Source of the DNA: CAYLJJ01 sp964384025
Lineage (GTDB): Bacteria > Myxococcota_A > Bradymonadia > UBA7976 > UBA1532
Assembly: GCA_964384025.1 (NCBI GenBank)
Contig: CAYLJJ010000022.1
Span: 6,140-70,139 of the forward strand
Length of the DNA: 64,000 bases
Direction of reading: 5' to 3'
Made by a program: the position numbers and the translations under genes. Below, in pieces: positions 52,860 to 61,323 of the stretch (position 1 is the first letter of the stretch; each line of letters opens with the position of its first letter). The notes under the pieces were generated by a model. The model had not been told where the DNA came from. It saw only the letters and a program-made list of their open reading frames with translations, and ran no database searches.

Positions 52860-54412
52860 ATGAAGGTTTTTCTGAGCTTATCGCTGCTGTTCATTCCAGC
52901 ATCGCTGATGGCGTTTCAGCTTCCAAACAAGATGCTCCGCTACGAACGGGGGCCAAAGCCCCTAGAGATGCTGCGGTGGTTGTTGGGCTGGAGGAGTATC
53001 CTCTCCTTGGAGTGGGGGTGCCCCATGCCTATCGAGATGCAGACGCTTTTATGAACTTCCTGAGCTATACACGAGGGGTCACGAGAGAGAAGATCAAGCG
53101 GTTGCGGAGCGCAGATAGGGCACAGGTTTTGGAAGCCGCAAATTGGGCTGCGAAGAGGGCACGAGGGGGGACGCTATGGATCTACTTTGCGGGGCATGGG
53201 GCGGTCTCCTCTAAGGACAAAGGGCGGATGTTGCTGGGAGATACGGTGAAGGCTGACGATACCCGCAGCTTTGAGCGAGGAGCGGTGCATGTGGCTGAGC
53301 TTCAGCGGATCGGGCAACGTTCTAAGGCAAAGCGAGTGGATGGTGAGCGAAACTGGCAGGTAAGCTTAGAAGAAGCGACTCGGTATGTAGAGCGGACGTT
53401 GGCGCTGGTAGAGATGAGGCAGCGGCCGAAGCTGACCACCAAGCTGAAGAGCTGGGGGGGTTGGGTGCTCTCTTCAGGGCGAAGGCTTAAGGAGGCGTCT
53501 AAGCTGGACGCGGGGGGCTCAAGTTCGAGTCAGCGTGTGAGGGCGGATTGGGCAAAGGTGAGGGCCTTCGCCAAGCGTGGAGGCTCAGAGTCCACAGCAG
53601 CAGTGAAGCGCTTCTTAAGCCTCTATGCCGAGCATGGACTGGGAAACCGATATCGGGGAGAGGCAGAAACGTTGCTGGCGCTGCTTGAAAAGGGAGGGCG
53701 CCTTGGAAAAGCAGGGATTAAGTGGGTTCGTATTAAGGGGGGCAGCTTTATGATGGGCTCGGAGGAAATGTATCGTGAGAAGCCAGTGCATCGTGTCCAA
53801 GTGCCCACCTTCTGGATTTCAAAAACAGAGGTGACGGTAGAGCAGTATCGAGCTTGTGTTCAAGCGGGGGTTTGTTCAGAGCCAGCAGGCACTTGGGATG
53901 CTTGTAATTGGGCAAAATCAGGGAGAGATGAGCACCCAATCAACTGCGTAGATTGGAATCAGGCAAAGGCCTTCGCTCGATGGGCGGGAGGGCGGCTGCC
54001 TTCAGAAGCAGAATGGGAATTCGCAGCTCGCAACCAAGGGCAGAGCGTCAAATATCCCTGGGGAAACATTGAGGCGAGTTGTCGTTATACGGTGATGGAT
54101 GATGGGGGAAGTGGTTGTGGTAAAGGGAGAACTTGGTCGGTCTGCTCTAAAACAGAGGGAGACACCGAGCAGGGACTCTGTGATATGGCTGGGAATATTT
54201 GGGAATGGGTCGAGGATAGGTATGCGGCATACAGCAAAACACCGACAGATGGATCGCCAAACATTCGTCCAGTCCCCTACCGCGTCTACCGTGGAGGTAG
54301 CTGGAACAACGCCGTGCCTAACCTACGCGCGACCTACCGCTACTTCAGCGAACCCGGCAACTCCTTCATCAGTTTGGGGTTTCGGCTCGCCAGAAGCTCC
54401 CTGGCTCCCTGA
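52860..54412 (+). pseudogene. Caspase-like/FGE-domain protein, frameshifted near the signal peptide and lacking the caspase Cys
   Basis: ATG 52860 follows AAGGAAG and starts a signal peptide (MKVFLSLSLLFIPASLMA). That frame ends at 53054, while the mature domain continues in the -1 frame from about 52915-52975 to TGA 54410. The mature part begins with caspase-like strand 1 (DAAVVVGLEEYP) and the catalytic-His region (LWIYFAGHGA). No Cys occurs before the C-terminal domain, so the caspase nucleophile segment is missing. A ~250-residue FGE/SUMF1-like domain follows (GGSFMMGSEE, VDWNQAKAFARW, LPSEAEWEFAARN, CDMAGNIWEWVEDR, GFRLARSS). The shift may be a true mutation or a sequencing error. The last ~130 bp differ in base use from the rest (see variable-region entry). 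Confidence 0.7.
54281..54409 (+). other. Candidate diversity-generating-retroelement variable region
   Basis: The final 43 codons encode VYRGGSWNN, NLRATYRYFSEPGN, ISLGFRLAR, the C-terminal CLec/FGE segment where retroelement variable regions sit. Codons at the exposed positions are tac, tac, ttc, agc, ggc, tcc, ttc, atc: all are A-to-N derivatives of AAC, the pattern of adenine mutagenesis. Codon use and GC content change sharply at the start of this stretch. No reverse transcriptase or template repeat is present in the window. Confidence 0.4.
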
Positions 54413-54580
54413 ACATCAGCCCCCTTGATTGAAAACCTCCGTGCTCCTGGAGGCTCAAATGCGATGAGATCTCGATTAATAGACTGAAGCTAAAATTGTA
54501 TCTGAAGATCTCGTGAAGGAGAGCCTCTCGGCCAATATGAAGAAAATCCAGAGCGCCCTAGGAGCAGGCCAGCGATAGAG

Positions 54581-54610
54581 TTGACAGGAGATTAGGGCGA
54601 GGCATAAAAT
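54581..54610 (+). promoter_or_regulatory. Strong sigma-70 promoter for hisS
   Basis: TTGACA at 54581-54586, 18-bp spacer, TAAAAT at 54605-54610 (5 of 6). It ends 59 bp before the hisS ATG and probably drives the whole hisS-rpe run. Confidence 0.7.
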
Positions 54611-54669
54611 TTTTGCTCCCAAGCTCTCCCCATCGGCGGAAAACCCTCAAACAAATCAGGAGCCCCGAG

Positions 54670-56022
54670 ATGGCCATCGTCCGTCCCAGAACCATGAAAG
54701 GTGTCATGGAGCTGTTGCCCCCAGAGCAGCGCGCTTTTCAGCATATGTTGGATCGCATCCGGGCGGGCTTTGAGCGCTTCGGCTTCGGTCCCATCGAGAC
54801 CCCCCTGATGGAGCTGAGTGAGCTGCTCCTAAGCAAGTCGGGGGGAGAGACTGAGCGGCAAGTCTACTTCGCTCAGGGGACCGGAGCGCTGGCTCAAGGT
54901 AAGGCACCAGAGCTGGCCCTGCGCTTTGATCTCACGGTCCCTCTGGCTCGCTATGTGGCTCAGCATGAGGGCAAGCTGAGCTTTCCCTTCCGTCGCTATC
55001 AGATGCAGCGGGTCTATCGAGGAGAGCGGCCTCAACGGGGGCGCTTCCGAGAGTTCCTTCAGTGTGACATCGATATCATCACTCGAGAGTCTCTGAGCTT
55101 GGCCTATGATGCTGAGCTGCCTGCGGTCATCGCGGGGATCTTCGCGGATCTGAAGATCGGCGCCTTTACGATCCAGATCAACAACCGCAAGCTGCTTATC
55201 GGCTTTCTTAACGCCTTGGGGCTTGAAGATCCTGAGCGGCGCTTGAGCCTCCTTCGAGAGATCGACAAGCTGGATAAGCGTGGGCGGGATTACCTGCTCC
55301 AGAGCCTCTCCAAGCCGCCCATCTCTCTCTCTCCTCAGCAGCTTGAGCGCCTCTTTGGCTTCCTGGAGTTGGAGGGGGAGAATGAGGAGATCCTGAGCGC
55401 CCTGGAGGAGATGAAGTTGGAGGAGCCGCTCTTCCTCGAGGGGCTCAGAGAGCTGCGGGAGGTGGTGGAGAGCCTTAAGGGTTATCGGCTGCCTGCGGGT
55501 CGCTGCGCCATCAAGCTTTCGATCGCGCGGGGCCTCGATTACTACACCGGGACCATCTATGAGACTCTGCTCGATGCTCACCCGGAGATCGGCAGCATCT
55601 GCTCAGGGGGTCGCTATGATGATCTCCTGGCCCACTATTCAAAGAGGCGTATGCCCGGCGTGGGGATCTCCATCGGCGCCACCCGCCTCTTTGATCAACT
55701 TCGGCGCGTGGGCTTGCTCAAGAGCCTGGAGCTGGGCGTCGATGTATTGGTGGCGCGCCTGGATGCTCAGATCCATCCAAACTCTCAGCGCTTCGCTCAA
55801 GATCTCCGTGCTCAGGGGCTCAGCGTAGAGCTGCTCATGGAGCCCTGGAAGCTCAACCGGCAGTTTAAGTACGCCAACAAGATCGGCGCGCGCTTTGTCC
55901 TCCTCCAGGGGGAGTCGGAGCGAGATCGTAAGGTGGTGGCGCTTAAGGATATGCGCCAGAAGAGTCAAGAGGAGCTGCCTCAAGAGGGTTTTATAGAGTC
56001 TTTGGCGCGGCGCTTAGGATAG
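54670..56022 (+). CDS. hisS: Histidyl-tRNA synthetase
   Basis: 450 residues. ATG 54670 follows CAGGAG; the longer frame from TTG 54613 is not used. Class II motifs: motif 2 region (RYQMQRVYRGERPQRGRFREFLQCD), given here as RYQMQRVYRGERP then GRFREFLQCD, the histidine-specific SIARGLDYYTGTIYE and motif 3 GSICSGGRYDDLL, and a C-terminal anticodon-binding domain (DVLVARLDA, KYANKIGARFVLLQG). It charges tRNA-His. The TAG stop is followed in frame by the next gene without an ordinary start codon. Confidence 0.95.
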   Translation: MAIVRPRTMKGVMELLPPEQRAFQHMLDRIRAGFERFGFGPIETPLMELSELLLSKSGGETERQVYFAQGTGALAQGKAPELALRFDLTVPLARYVAQHEGKLSFPFRRYQMQRVYRGERPQRGRFREFLQCDIDIITRESLSLAYDAELPAVIAGIFADLKIGAFTIQINNRKLLIGFLNALGLEDPERRLSLLREIDKLDKRGRDYLLQSLSKPPISLSPQQLERLFGFLELEGENEEILSALEEMKLEEPLFLEGLRELREVVESLKGYRLPAGRCAIKLSIARGLDYYTGTIYETLLDAHPEIGSICSGGRYDDLLAHYSKRRMPGVGISIGATRLFDQLRRVGLLKSLELGVDVLVARLDAQIHPNSQRFAQDLRAQGLSVELLMEPWKLNRQFKYANKIGARFVLLQGESERDRKVVALKDMRQKSQEELPQEGFIESLARRLG

Positions 56023-56031
56023 GAGCCTGCT

Positions 56032-57783
56032 CTGGCTGCTCAGACCCCAAGTATCCTCATCGTTGAAGAGGAGCGCGCCATCGCTCAGGCTCTAGAGCGT
56101 CGCCTGAGGCTGCGAGGCTATACCACCACCTGGACCCGCGATCCCCTCGCCGCCCTCAGGATCTATGATCGGGAACAACCTCTCTTGGTGCTCCTAAGCC
56201 TGGGGCTGCCTGAGCAGGGGGGGCAGGAGATCTGCCGAGAGATCCGACGGCGGCCGATGGGCGCTCTGGTGCCGATCCTCCTGTTGGGGAGCGGGCGAGA
56301 GGAGATCGCTTCGCTCCCCGAGGCCCTGGCCATCGGAGCGGATCACTTCTTTCTCAAGCCGCAGGAGCTGGGGCTGCTCTTTGAACGCATGAGTCACTTC
56401 ATGTCCAACCCTGAGGAGAAGCAAGAGGAGCAAACAACGCCCCCCTCTATAGAGCCGGCCAGGAGGCCCCAAAAGAGCAATACTCCCGCTTGGCTCTCCT
56501 CAAAGAGCGAGCCCTGGAAGCCCTCCAAGAGCTCCCCTCCTCTGAGTTCTCAGGCTCGAAGGAGACCCTCTTCTATACCTGCCCTCTCTCCCCCCCTCCC
56601 AGAGAGTGAGCCCTGGGAGCTGGAGCAGGAGAGGAGGTCGATCGACTCAGAGGGCTCCTGGGGTCGGCTGCTTGAGCCCCCTCAGACACCTCAGGAGAGC
56701 ACAGATGATTGGCTGGCGGCCCTGGAGCCGGGGCAGAGCCTCTCTCTCAGCCAAAGGAGCTTTGCCCTCCTCCTGGCCTTGGTCTGGAGGGCGCGCTTTG
56801 GGGGCCGCCTTGAGCTGACCTCAGGAGGGATCCTCAGGCGTATCTTCTTTGACGCAGGTCGGCCTGTTTTTGCCGACAGCAGCGCGACCTCAGAGGATCT
56901 GGCCGCTTATCTAGCCGCTGAGGGTCGCATCGCTCGCTCTGTCTTGACGCCCGCTCGGCGACGTGCTCAGCAGGTGGGCGCGCCCACAGAGGAGGTGCTG
57001 ATCGAGGCGGGTTTTCTCAGACCAGAGGATGTCTATCACGCCCTCCGAGGCCACCTCCTAGAGCGTCTCTCTCAGTTCTTTAGCTTGGAGGCAGGAGAGG
57101 CGCTCGTGATCCCTGGAGGATCTAAGCCTCTAGATCCTGTCGATCTGGGCGTACATCCAGGCCGCATCATCCTGGATGGTGTGCGTCGCAAATATGGTCG
57201 CCTCCGCCTCTACCGGGCCTTTGGCACAGGCAGCGCGCAGCCTCAGCCCCGCTTAGGCCAGGCTCTGCCCTCAGGGCTGCGCCTCCGCCCCGATGAGGAG
57301 GCGGTGCTGCGCGCGGTGGATGGTCGGCGCTCAACAACAGAGATCGCTCAACAGCTGCGGCAGGGAGAGGTGGATACCCTCGCGATCCTCTTCGCCCTGG
57401 GGATCTTAGATCTAATCCAACCCCCCAGAGGCTGCCCCATCTCTCCCCTCCCACCCTTGGGGAGCGGGGCTGTGGAGCGAGCGGGGAGCCCACGCAGCGC
57501 TGAGCAGATGCCGGGCTACGCTGATCTCGTAGGGGCCAAGCTCCTGGAAGTGCGCAACACCGACTATTTTCAGCTCCTGGAGATCAGCCCCGAGGCGAGC
57601 GAGGCAGAGGTCAAGGCAGCTTGGAGAAAGATTAAGCAGCGCTTTGACCCTCATCGGGTACGTAGAGATGGTCCCCTCTGGGCGCAGGTGAAGGAGATCT
57701 GTCAGGTGGTTGATGACGCCTACGCGATCCTCTCTCAGGATCGTCTGCGACAGCGCTATCAACGCGCCCTCTTCAAGCCCTGA
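56032..57783 (+). CDS. Receiver-like/PATAN/J-like protein with probable CTG start
   Basis: The receiver domain starts before the first ATG/GTG/TTG (56185), because strand 1 (PSILIVEEERAIAQAL) is encoded from 56044. CTG 56032 is 6 bases after AGGAG (56021-56025), so CTG initiation is likely; the alternative is read-through of the hisS TAG, which is in frame 3 codons upstream. 583 residues. The receiver's phospho-acceptor Asp is Ser (VLLSLGLP). A Pro/Ser linker, a PATAN (DUF4388)-type domain (GGRLELTSGGILRRIFFDAGRP, split by turns) and a C-terminal J-like helix pair (YFQLLEISPEASEAEVKAAW) follow, with DPH where J-domains have HPD. A non-phosphorylated adaptor is likely. Confidence 0.75.
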   Translation: MAAQTPSILIVEEERAIAQALERRLRLRGYTTTWTRDPLAALRIYDREQPLLVLLSLGLPEQGGQEICREIRRRPMGALVPILLLGSGREEIASLPEALAIGADHFFLKPQELGLLFERMSHFMSNPEEKQEEQTTPPSIEPARRPQKSNTPAWLSSKSEPWKPSKSSPPLSSQARRRPSSIPALSPPLPESEPWELEQERRSIDSEGSWGRLLEPPQTPQESTDDWLAALEPGQSLSLSQRSFALLLALVWRARFGGRLELTSGGILRRIFFDAGRPVFADSSATSEDLAAYLAAEGRIARSVLTPARRRAQQVGAPTEEVLIEAGFLRPEDVYHALRGHLLERLSQFFSLEAGEALVIPGGSKPLDPVDLGVHPGRIILDGVRRKYGRLRLYRAFGTGSAQPQPRLGQALPSGLRLRPDEEAVLRAVDGRRSTTEIAQQLRQGEVDTLAILFALGILDLIQPPRGCPISPLPPLGSGAVERAGSPRSAEQMPGYADLVGAKLLEVRNTDYFQLLEISPEASEAEVKAAWRKIKQRFDPHRVRRDGPLWAQVKEICQVVDDAYAILSQDRLRQRYQRALFKP

Positions 57784-57820
57784 GTCCTGGCCTTATTAAT
57801 TAAGAGGATTGAAACAAACA

Positions 57821-58312
57821 ATGATGAAGATATTGACCTGGCCAGATCCTCGCCTCCGCCAGAAGGCCGCTGAGGTAGAGGTTATCGATGATCAGTTCTA
57901 CGCCTTAGTGGTTGAGCTCTTTGAGATGATGTATCGCGAGGGGGGCGTGGGCTTGGCCGCGACTCAGGTGGGGATCCCCCTGCGCTTCTTCGTGATGGAC
58001 TGCAGCGCAAAGGAGCCTGAGCCCCTGCTCCTGATCAACCCTCGTATCCTCTCTAGAGAGGGGCAGCTCTTTTGGGAGGAGGGCTGCCTCTCCTTCCCTG
58101 GGATCCGGGCTGAGGTGGAGCGCGCTGAGCAGATCAGGGTTGAGGCTCTGGATCTTCAAGGGCAGAGTTTCCAGTTGGAGGCTGAGGGCCTCATCGCGGT
58201 CTGTATTCAGCATGAGATGGATCATCTGGAGGGCCGCGTTTTTCCAGATCACCTGGGGGCCTTGGAGCGCGCCGCGCTGCTCCGAGAGTATGGGAAGATC
58301 GATGAGACTTGA
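57821..58312 (+). CDS. def: Peptide deformylase
   Basis: 163 residues. It removes the formyl group from new proteins, with a metal held by Cys of motif 2 and the two His of motif 3. All three motifs are exact: GVGLAATQVG, EGCLSFP, QHEMDHLEG. ATG 57821 (or 57824) follows AGAGGA; the TTG 57809 is not used. The fmt start lies inside its last codons, so the two are translationally coupled, a common def-fmt pair. Confidence 0.96.
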   Translation: MMKILTWPDPRLRQKAAEVEVIDDQFYALVVELFEMMYREGGVGLAATQVGIPLRFFVMDCSAKEPEPLLLINPRILSREGQLFWEEGCLSFPGIRAEVERAEQIRVEALDLQGQSFQLEAEGLIAVCIQHEMDHLEGRVFPDHLGALERAALLREYGKIDET

Positions 58313-59234
58313 TGAGCTCAACTTAGTCTTTATGGGGACGCCGGAGTTTGCGGTTCCCAGCTTGGAGCGTCTTATCGCTCTGGGGTGTCAGATCAAAGGG
58401 GTGGTGAGCCAGCCCGATCGGCGACGAGGGCGGGGGCGTAAGCTCTGTCAAACTCCAGTGGCCGCCTGCGCCAGTCGTCACGGCCTGCCCCTCTATCAAT
58501 GGCCCCGCCTCAACAATGAGAGCTATCGAAGCCTTCAAGCTCTGAAGCCTCAGCTGATGGTAGTGGTGGCCTATGGCAAGATCCTGCCTCGGCGCTATCT
58601 AGAGCTGCCCACCTTTGGTTGCCTCAATGGTCACGCCAGCCTGCTGCCCAAGCTGCGGGGGGCTGCGCCGATCCAGTGGGCTGTGATTCGAGGTCATCGA
58701 GAGACAGGGATCTCGATCATGCGCATGGATCCAGGGATGGACACTGGGGATGTCGCCCTGATGAGATCCTGCCCCATCGCTCCTCAGGAGAGCGCAGGCT
58801 CGCTGCATGATCGTCTGATGCTCCTCAGCGCTGAGGCCCTGGAGGAGGCCCTGATCACCCTCTGCGCAGGGCAGCTTGAGTTTCAACCCCAGGATCACAG
58901 TCAAGCGACGATGGCTCCGATGCTCAGCAAGGAGCACGGGCGGATCCTCTGGGAGCGTTCAGCTCAGGAGATCCATGACCAGATCCGAGGGATGTACCCC
59001 TGGCCAGGAGCCTGGATTCAGCGCCCCCAAGGCCCCCTGAAGATCCACGCCGCGCGGGTCGTGGAGGGGAAGGGTCAACCTGGTGAGATCATCTGCTGTG
59101 ATCCTGACGGACCTCGGATCGCCTGTGGAGAGGGCGCCTTGGTCTTAGAGAGGGTTCAACGCCCCGGACGCCGCGCCTGCTCAGGGGCAAGCTTTCTCTG
59201 CGGTGAACAGTTGAGTTTGGGGACAAAGCTATGA
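58302..59234 (+). CDS. fmt: Methionyl-tRNA formyltransferase
   Basis: 310 residues. It formylates initiator Met-tRNA using 10-formyl-THF. Visible are LVFMGTPEFAVPSLE at the N-terminus, the catalytic stretch GHASLLPKLRGAAPI and the GMDTGDVALM segment with the conserved Asp, followed by the C-terminal OB-like domain. ATG 58302 overlaps the def stop by 11 bases; the longer frame from 58140 is a shadow inside def. Its stop overlaps the rsmB ATG (ATGA). Confidence 0.95.
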   Translation: MRLDELNLVFMGTPEFAVPSLERLIALGCQIKGVVSQPDRRRGRGRKLCQTPVAACASRHGLPLYQWPRLNNESYRSLQALKPQLMVVVAYGKILPRRYLELPTFGCLNGHASLLPKLRGAAPIQWAVIRGHRETGISIMRMDPGMDTGDVALMRSCPIAPQESAGSLHDRLMLLSAEALEEALITLCAGQLEFQPQDHSQATMAPMLSKEHGRILWERSAQEIHDQIRGMYPWPGAWIQRPQGPLKIHAARVVEGKGQPGEIICCDPDGPRIACGEGALVLERVQRPGRRACSGASFLCGEQLSLGTKL

Positions 59235-60529
59235 GCGCGCGAGAGGTGGCTCTTAAGGTCCTGGATCGTCTAGAGCGGGATGGCGCCTTTCTACAGCCCT
59301 GCCTCTCTGCTGAGGCGGATCGAGCCGCCTTGGATTTTCGGGATCGGGCTTTAGCACGAGAGCTGGTGATGGGGGTGGTGCGTTGGCGGCTGCGCCTGGA
59401 TCACAGCTTAAAGCGCTGCCTGCGCCGCCCCCCAGCGCGCAACCTCAGGCGCCTATTGCGCTTGGGTGCCTACCAACTCCTCTTCCTGGATCGAGTCCCG
59501 GCGCGCGCTGCGATCCACAGCAGCGTAGAGCAAGCGCGAAAGATCTCTGGAGAGGGAGCCGCGCGGATGGTCAACGCTGTGCTGAGACGCATCCAACGGG
59601 AGGGAGAGCTGCTCCCTGAGGGAGAGAGCTTGGAGGCTCTCTCAGCGCGCTGGAGTATGCCCCTCTGGATCTTAGAGCGCTGGCAGGAGGAGGACTCTGA
59701 GAGCCTGCCTCAGCGCTTAGAAGCTTATAGTCGCCCCGCCCCTCTGAGCTTGAGGCCCGATGGAGAGGCCCCAGAAAGGGAGGCCCTGGCAGAGCGCCTG
59801 AGGGCAGAGGGGGGCGAGATCAGCTTGGGGAGCTGCGCTCCAGACGCCCTTAAGCTGCGAGGGCACCCCTCTCCCTTTAAGGGTGAGAGCTTCCGCGATG
59901 GTTGGTGGCGAGCCCAAGATGAGGGCTCTCAGCTCGTCGTCCAGCTCCTGGCCCCCAAGCCGGGGGAGAGCATCTGGGACACCTGCGCTGCTCCAGGAGG
60001 CAAGAGCCGCTATATCGCCCGCCTGATCGGGGGAGAGGGGCGGATCTTAGCCAGCGATCTCAAGAGCAGCCGCGTCCGCAGCTTGAAAGCGGGTCTCTCA
60101 GGGAGCGGCGTTGAGGTCCGTCGCCATGACGCCAGCAAGCCTCAGGAGGAGCGCTTTGATGCAGTGCTCATCGACGCCCCCTGTAGCGGCTTAGGTACTC
60201 TACGACGACACCCCGAGATCAAGTGGCGTCGTCGTCCTCATGAGATTCAAGACGCTGCCCTCCGTCAACGCCAGATTTTGGAGGCGAGCTGCGTCTCAGT
60301 GAAGCCAGGGGGGCGCTTGATCTATAGTGTCTGCACCGAGACCCCCGAGGAGGGCTCAGGGTTGATCAAGGGCTTCTTGGAGCGCCACCCTGAGTTTGGC
60401 CTAGAGGCGCCAGAGCCCAGAGAGGGGATCGATTGGAGCACGCTCTTAGAGGGGGGTTGTTTAAGGACCCGTCCTGAGCGCCATGATGCTGATGGCTTCT
60501 TTGCTGCTCGCTTGAGGAGGAGCCTATGA
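59231..60529 (+). CDS. rsmB: 16S rRNA m5C967 methyltransferase RsmB
   Basis: 432 residues. An N-terminal NusB-like RNA-binding domain (ALKVLDRLERDGAF, LLRLGAYQLLFLDRVP) is followed by a SAM methyltransferase with WDTCAAPGGKSRYIA, the motif IV DAPCSGLGT and the catalytic-Cys motif YSVCTETPEE. It methylates C967 of 16S rRNA. It overlaps fmt upstream (ATGA) and rpe downstream (ATGA at 60526-60529), so def, fmt, rsmB and rpe are translated as a coupled set. Confidence 0.95.
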   Translation: MSAREVALKVLDRLERDGAFLQPCLSAEADRAALDFRDRALARELVMGVVRWRLRLDHSLKRCLRRPPARNLRRLLRLGAYQLLFLDRVPARAAIHSSVEQARKISGEGAARMVNAVLRRIQREGELLPEGESLEALSARWSMPLWILERWQEEDSESLPQRLEAYSRPAPLSLRPDGEAPEREALAERLRAEGGEISLGSCAPDALKLRGHPSPFKGESFRDGWWRAQDEGSQLVVQLLAPKPGESIWDTCAAPGGKSRYIARLIGGEGRILASDLKSSRVRSLKAGLSGSGVEVRRHDASKPQEERFDAVLIDAPCSGLGTLRRHPEIKWRRRPHEIQDAALRQRQILEASCVSVKPGGRLIYSVCTETPEEGSGLIKGFLERHPEFGLEAPEPREGIDWSTLLEGGCLRTRPERHDADGFFAARLRRSL

Positions 60530-61194
60530 GCCTTCTTATCGCCCCCTCTCTCCTCGCCGCCGACTTTGGCCGCCTCGCAGAGGAGGTCACCGCTGTCACC
60601 GAGGCGGGGGCTGATTGGATCCACTTGGATATCATGGATGGGCACTTTGTCCCCAACCTGAGCTTTGGCCCGATGGTGGTCAAGGCGATCCGGCGAGCCA
60701 GCTCGCTGCCCTTTGATGTTCACCTGATGATTGAAGATCCTGATCATTTTGCTCCGCTCTTTCGAGACGCAGGAGCGGACAGCATCACGATCCACGCTGA
60801 GAGCTGTCGCCACCTGCACCGCAGCCTCCAGCTTCTGCGGGAGATCGGGGTACAGGTGGGTGTTAGCTTAAACCCCCATACGCCCTTGAACCTCCTTGAG
60901 CATCTCTTGGAGCAGCTCGATATGGTGCTGTTGATGACGGTCAATCCAGGCTTTGGAGGACAGCGTTTTATTCCTGAAATCCTCCCCAAAATCAAGGCCT
61001 TGAGGAAGATGGTTGAGGCGCGAGGCTTGGATCTTGACATCCAAGTTGACGGAGGGGTAAATAGCTTCACCGCTCGTCAGGTGGTGAACGCAGGCGCTCA
61101 TATCCTCGTGGCTGGATCAGCGATCTTTGGTCAGAGAGATTATGCGGCGGCGATCACAGCCATCCGCCAAGCGGCAGAGACTGACGGGGTGTAG
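60526..61194 (+). CDS. rpe: Ribulose-phosphate 3-epimerase
   Basis: 222 residues, a TIM barrel of the pentose phosphate pathway interconverting ribulose-5-P and xylulose-5-P. Family motifs: APSLLAADFGRL, HLDIMDGHFVPNLSFGP, VHLMIEDP, MTVNPGFGGQ, IQVDGGVN and LVAGSAIF. The metal-binding His and Asp residues are present. The start overlaps rsmB (ATGA). The TAG stop (61192-61194) lies inside the 5' end of the tRNA-Pro gene. Confidence 0.96.
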   Translation: MSLLIAPSLLAADFGRLAEEVTAVTEAGADWIHLDIMDGHFVPNLSFGPMVVKAIRRASSLPFDVHLMIEDPDHFAPLFRDAGADSITIHAESCRHLHRSLQLLREIGVQVGVSLNPHTPLNLLEHLLEQLDMVLLMTVNPGFGGQRFIPEILPKIKALRKMVEARGLDLDIQVDGGVNSFTARQVVNAGAHILVAGSAIFGQRDYAAAITAIRQAAETDGV

Positions 61195-61258
61195 CGCAGT
61201 CTGGTAGCGCACTTGCTTCGGGAGCAAGGGGTCGGAGGTTCAAATCCTCTCACCCCGA
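61185..61258 (+). tRNA. tRNA-Pro (CGG anticodon)
   Basis: Acceptor CGGGGTG/CACCCCG, D arm GCGC...GCGC, anticodon stem CTTGC/GCAAG with loop TTCGGGA (anticodon CGG), T arm GGAGG TTCAAAT CCTCT, discriminator A. No CCA is encoded. The first ten bases overlap the end of rpe, so RNase P cleavage would remove the rpe stop codon from the mRNA side. Confidence 0.96.
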
Positions 61259-61263
61259 CAGTG

Positions 61264-61294
61264 AACCGGGATCTTCAGGATCCCGGTTTTTTTT
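61264..61294 (+). terminator. Strong intrinsic terminator after tRNA-Pro
   Basis: AACCGGGATC-TTCAG-GATCCCGGTT followed by TTTTTT. The 10-bp GC-rich stem and long T-run close the hisS-rpe-tRNA-Pro transcription unit. Confidence 0.93.
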
Positions 61295-61323
61295 GGAGCC
61301 TAAGAGTGACAGATCCATATATC

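Noticed and set aside
52842..53054. Stand-alone 70-codon exported peptide
   Set aside because: Only the first ~20 residues (signal peptide) make sense; the rest is the wrong frame of the caspase-like gene.
54430..54450. CCTCC...GGAGG hairpin after the caspase-like/FGE gene as terminator
   Set aside because: The stem is only 5 bp and no T-run follows on the + strand.
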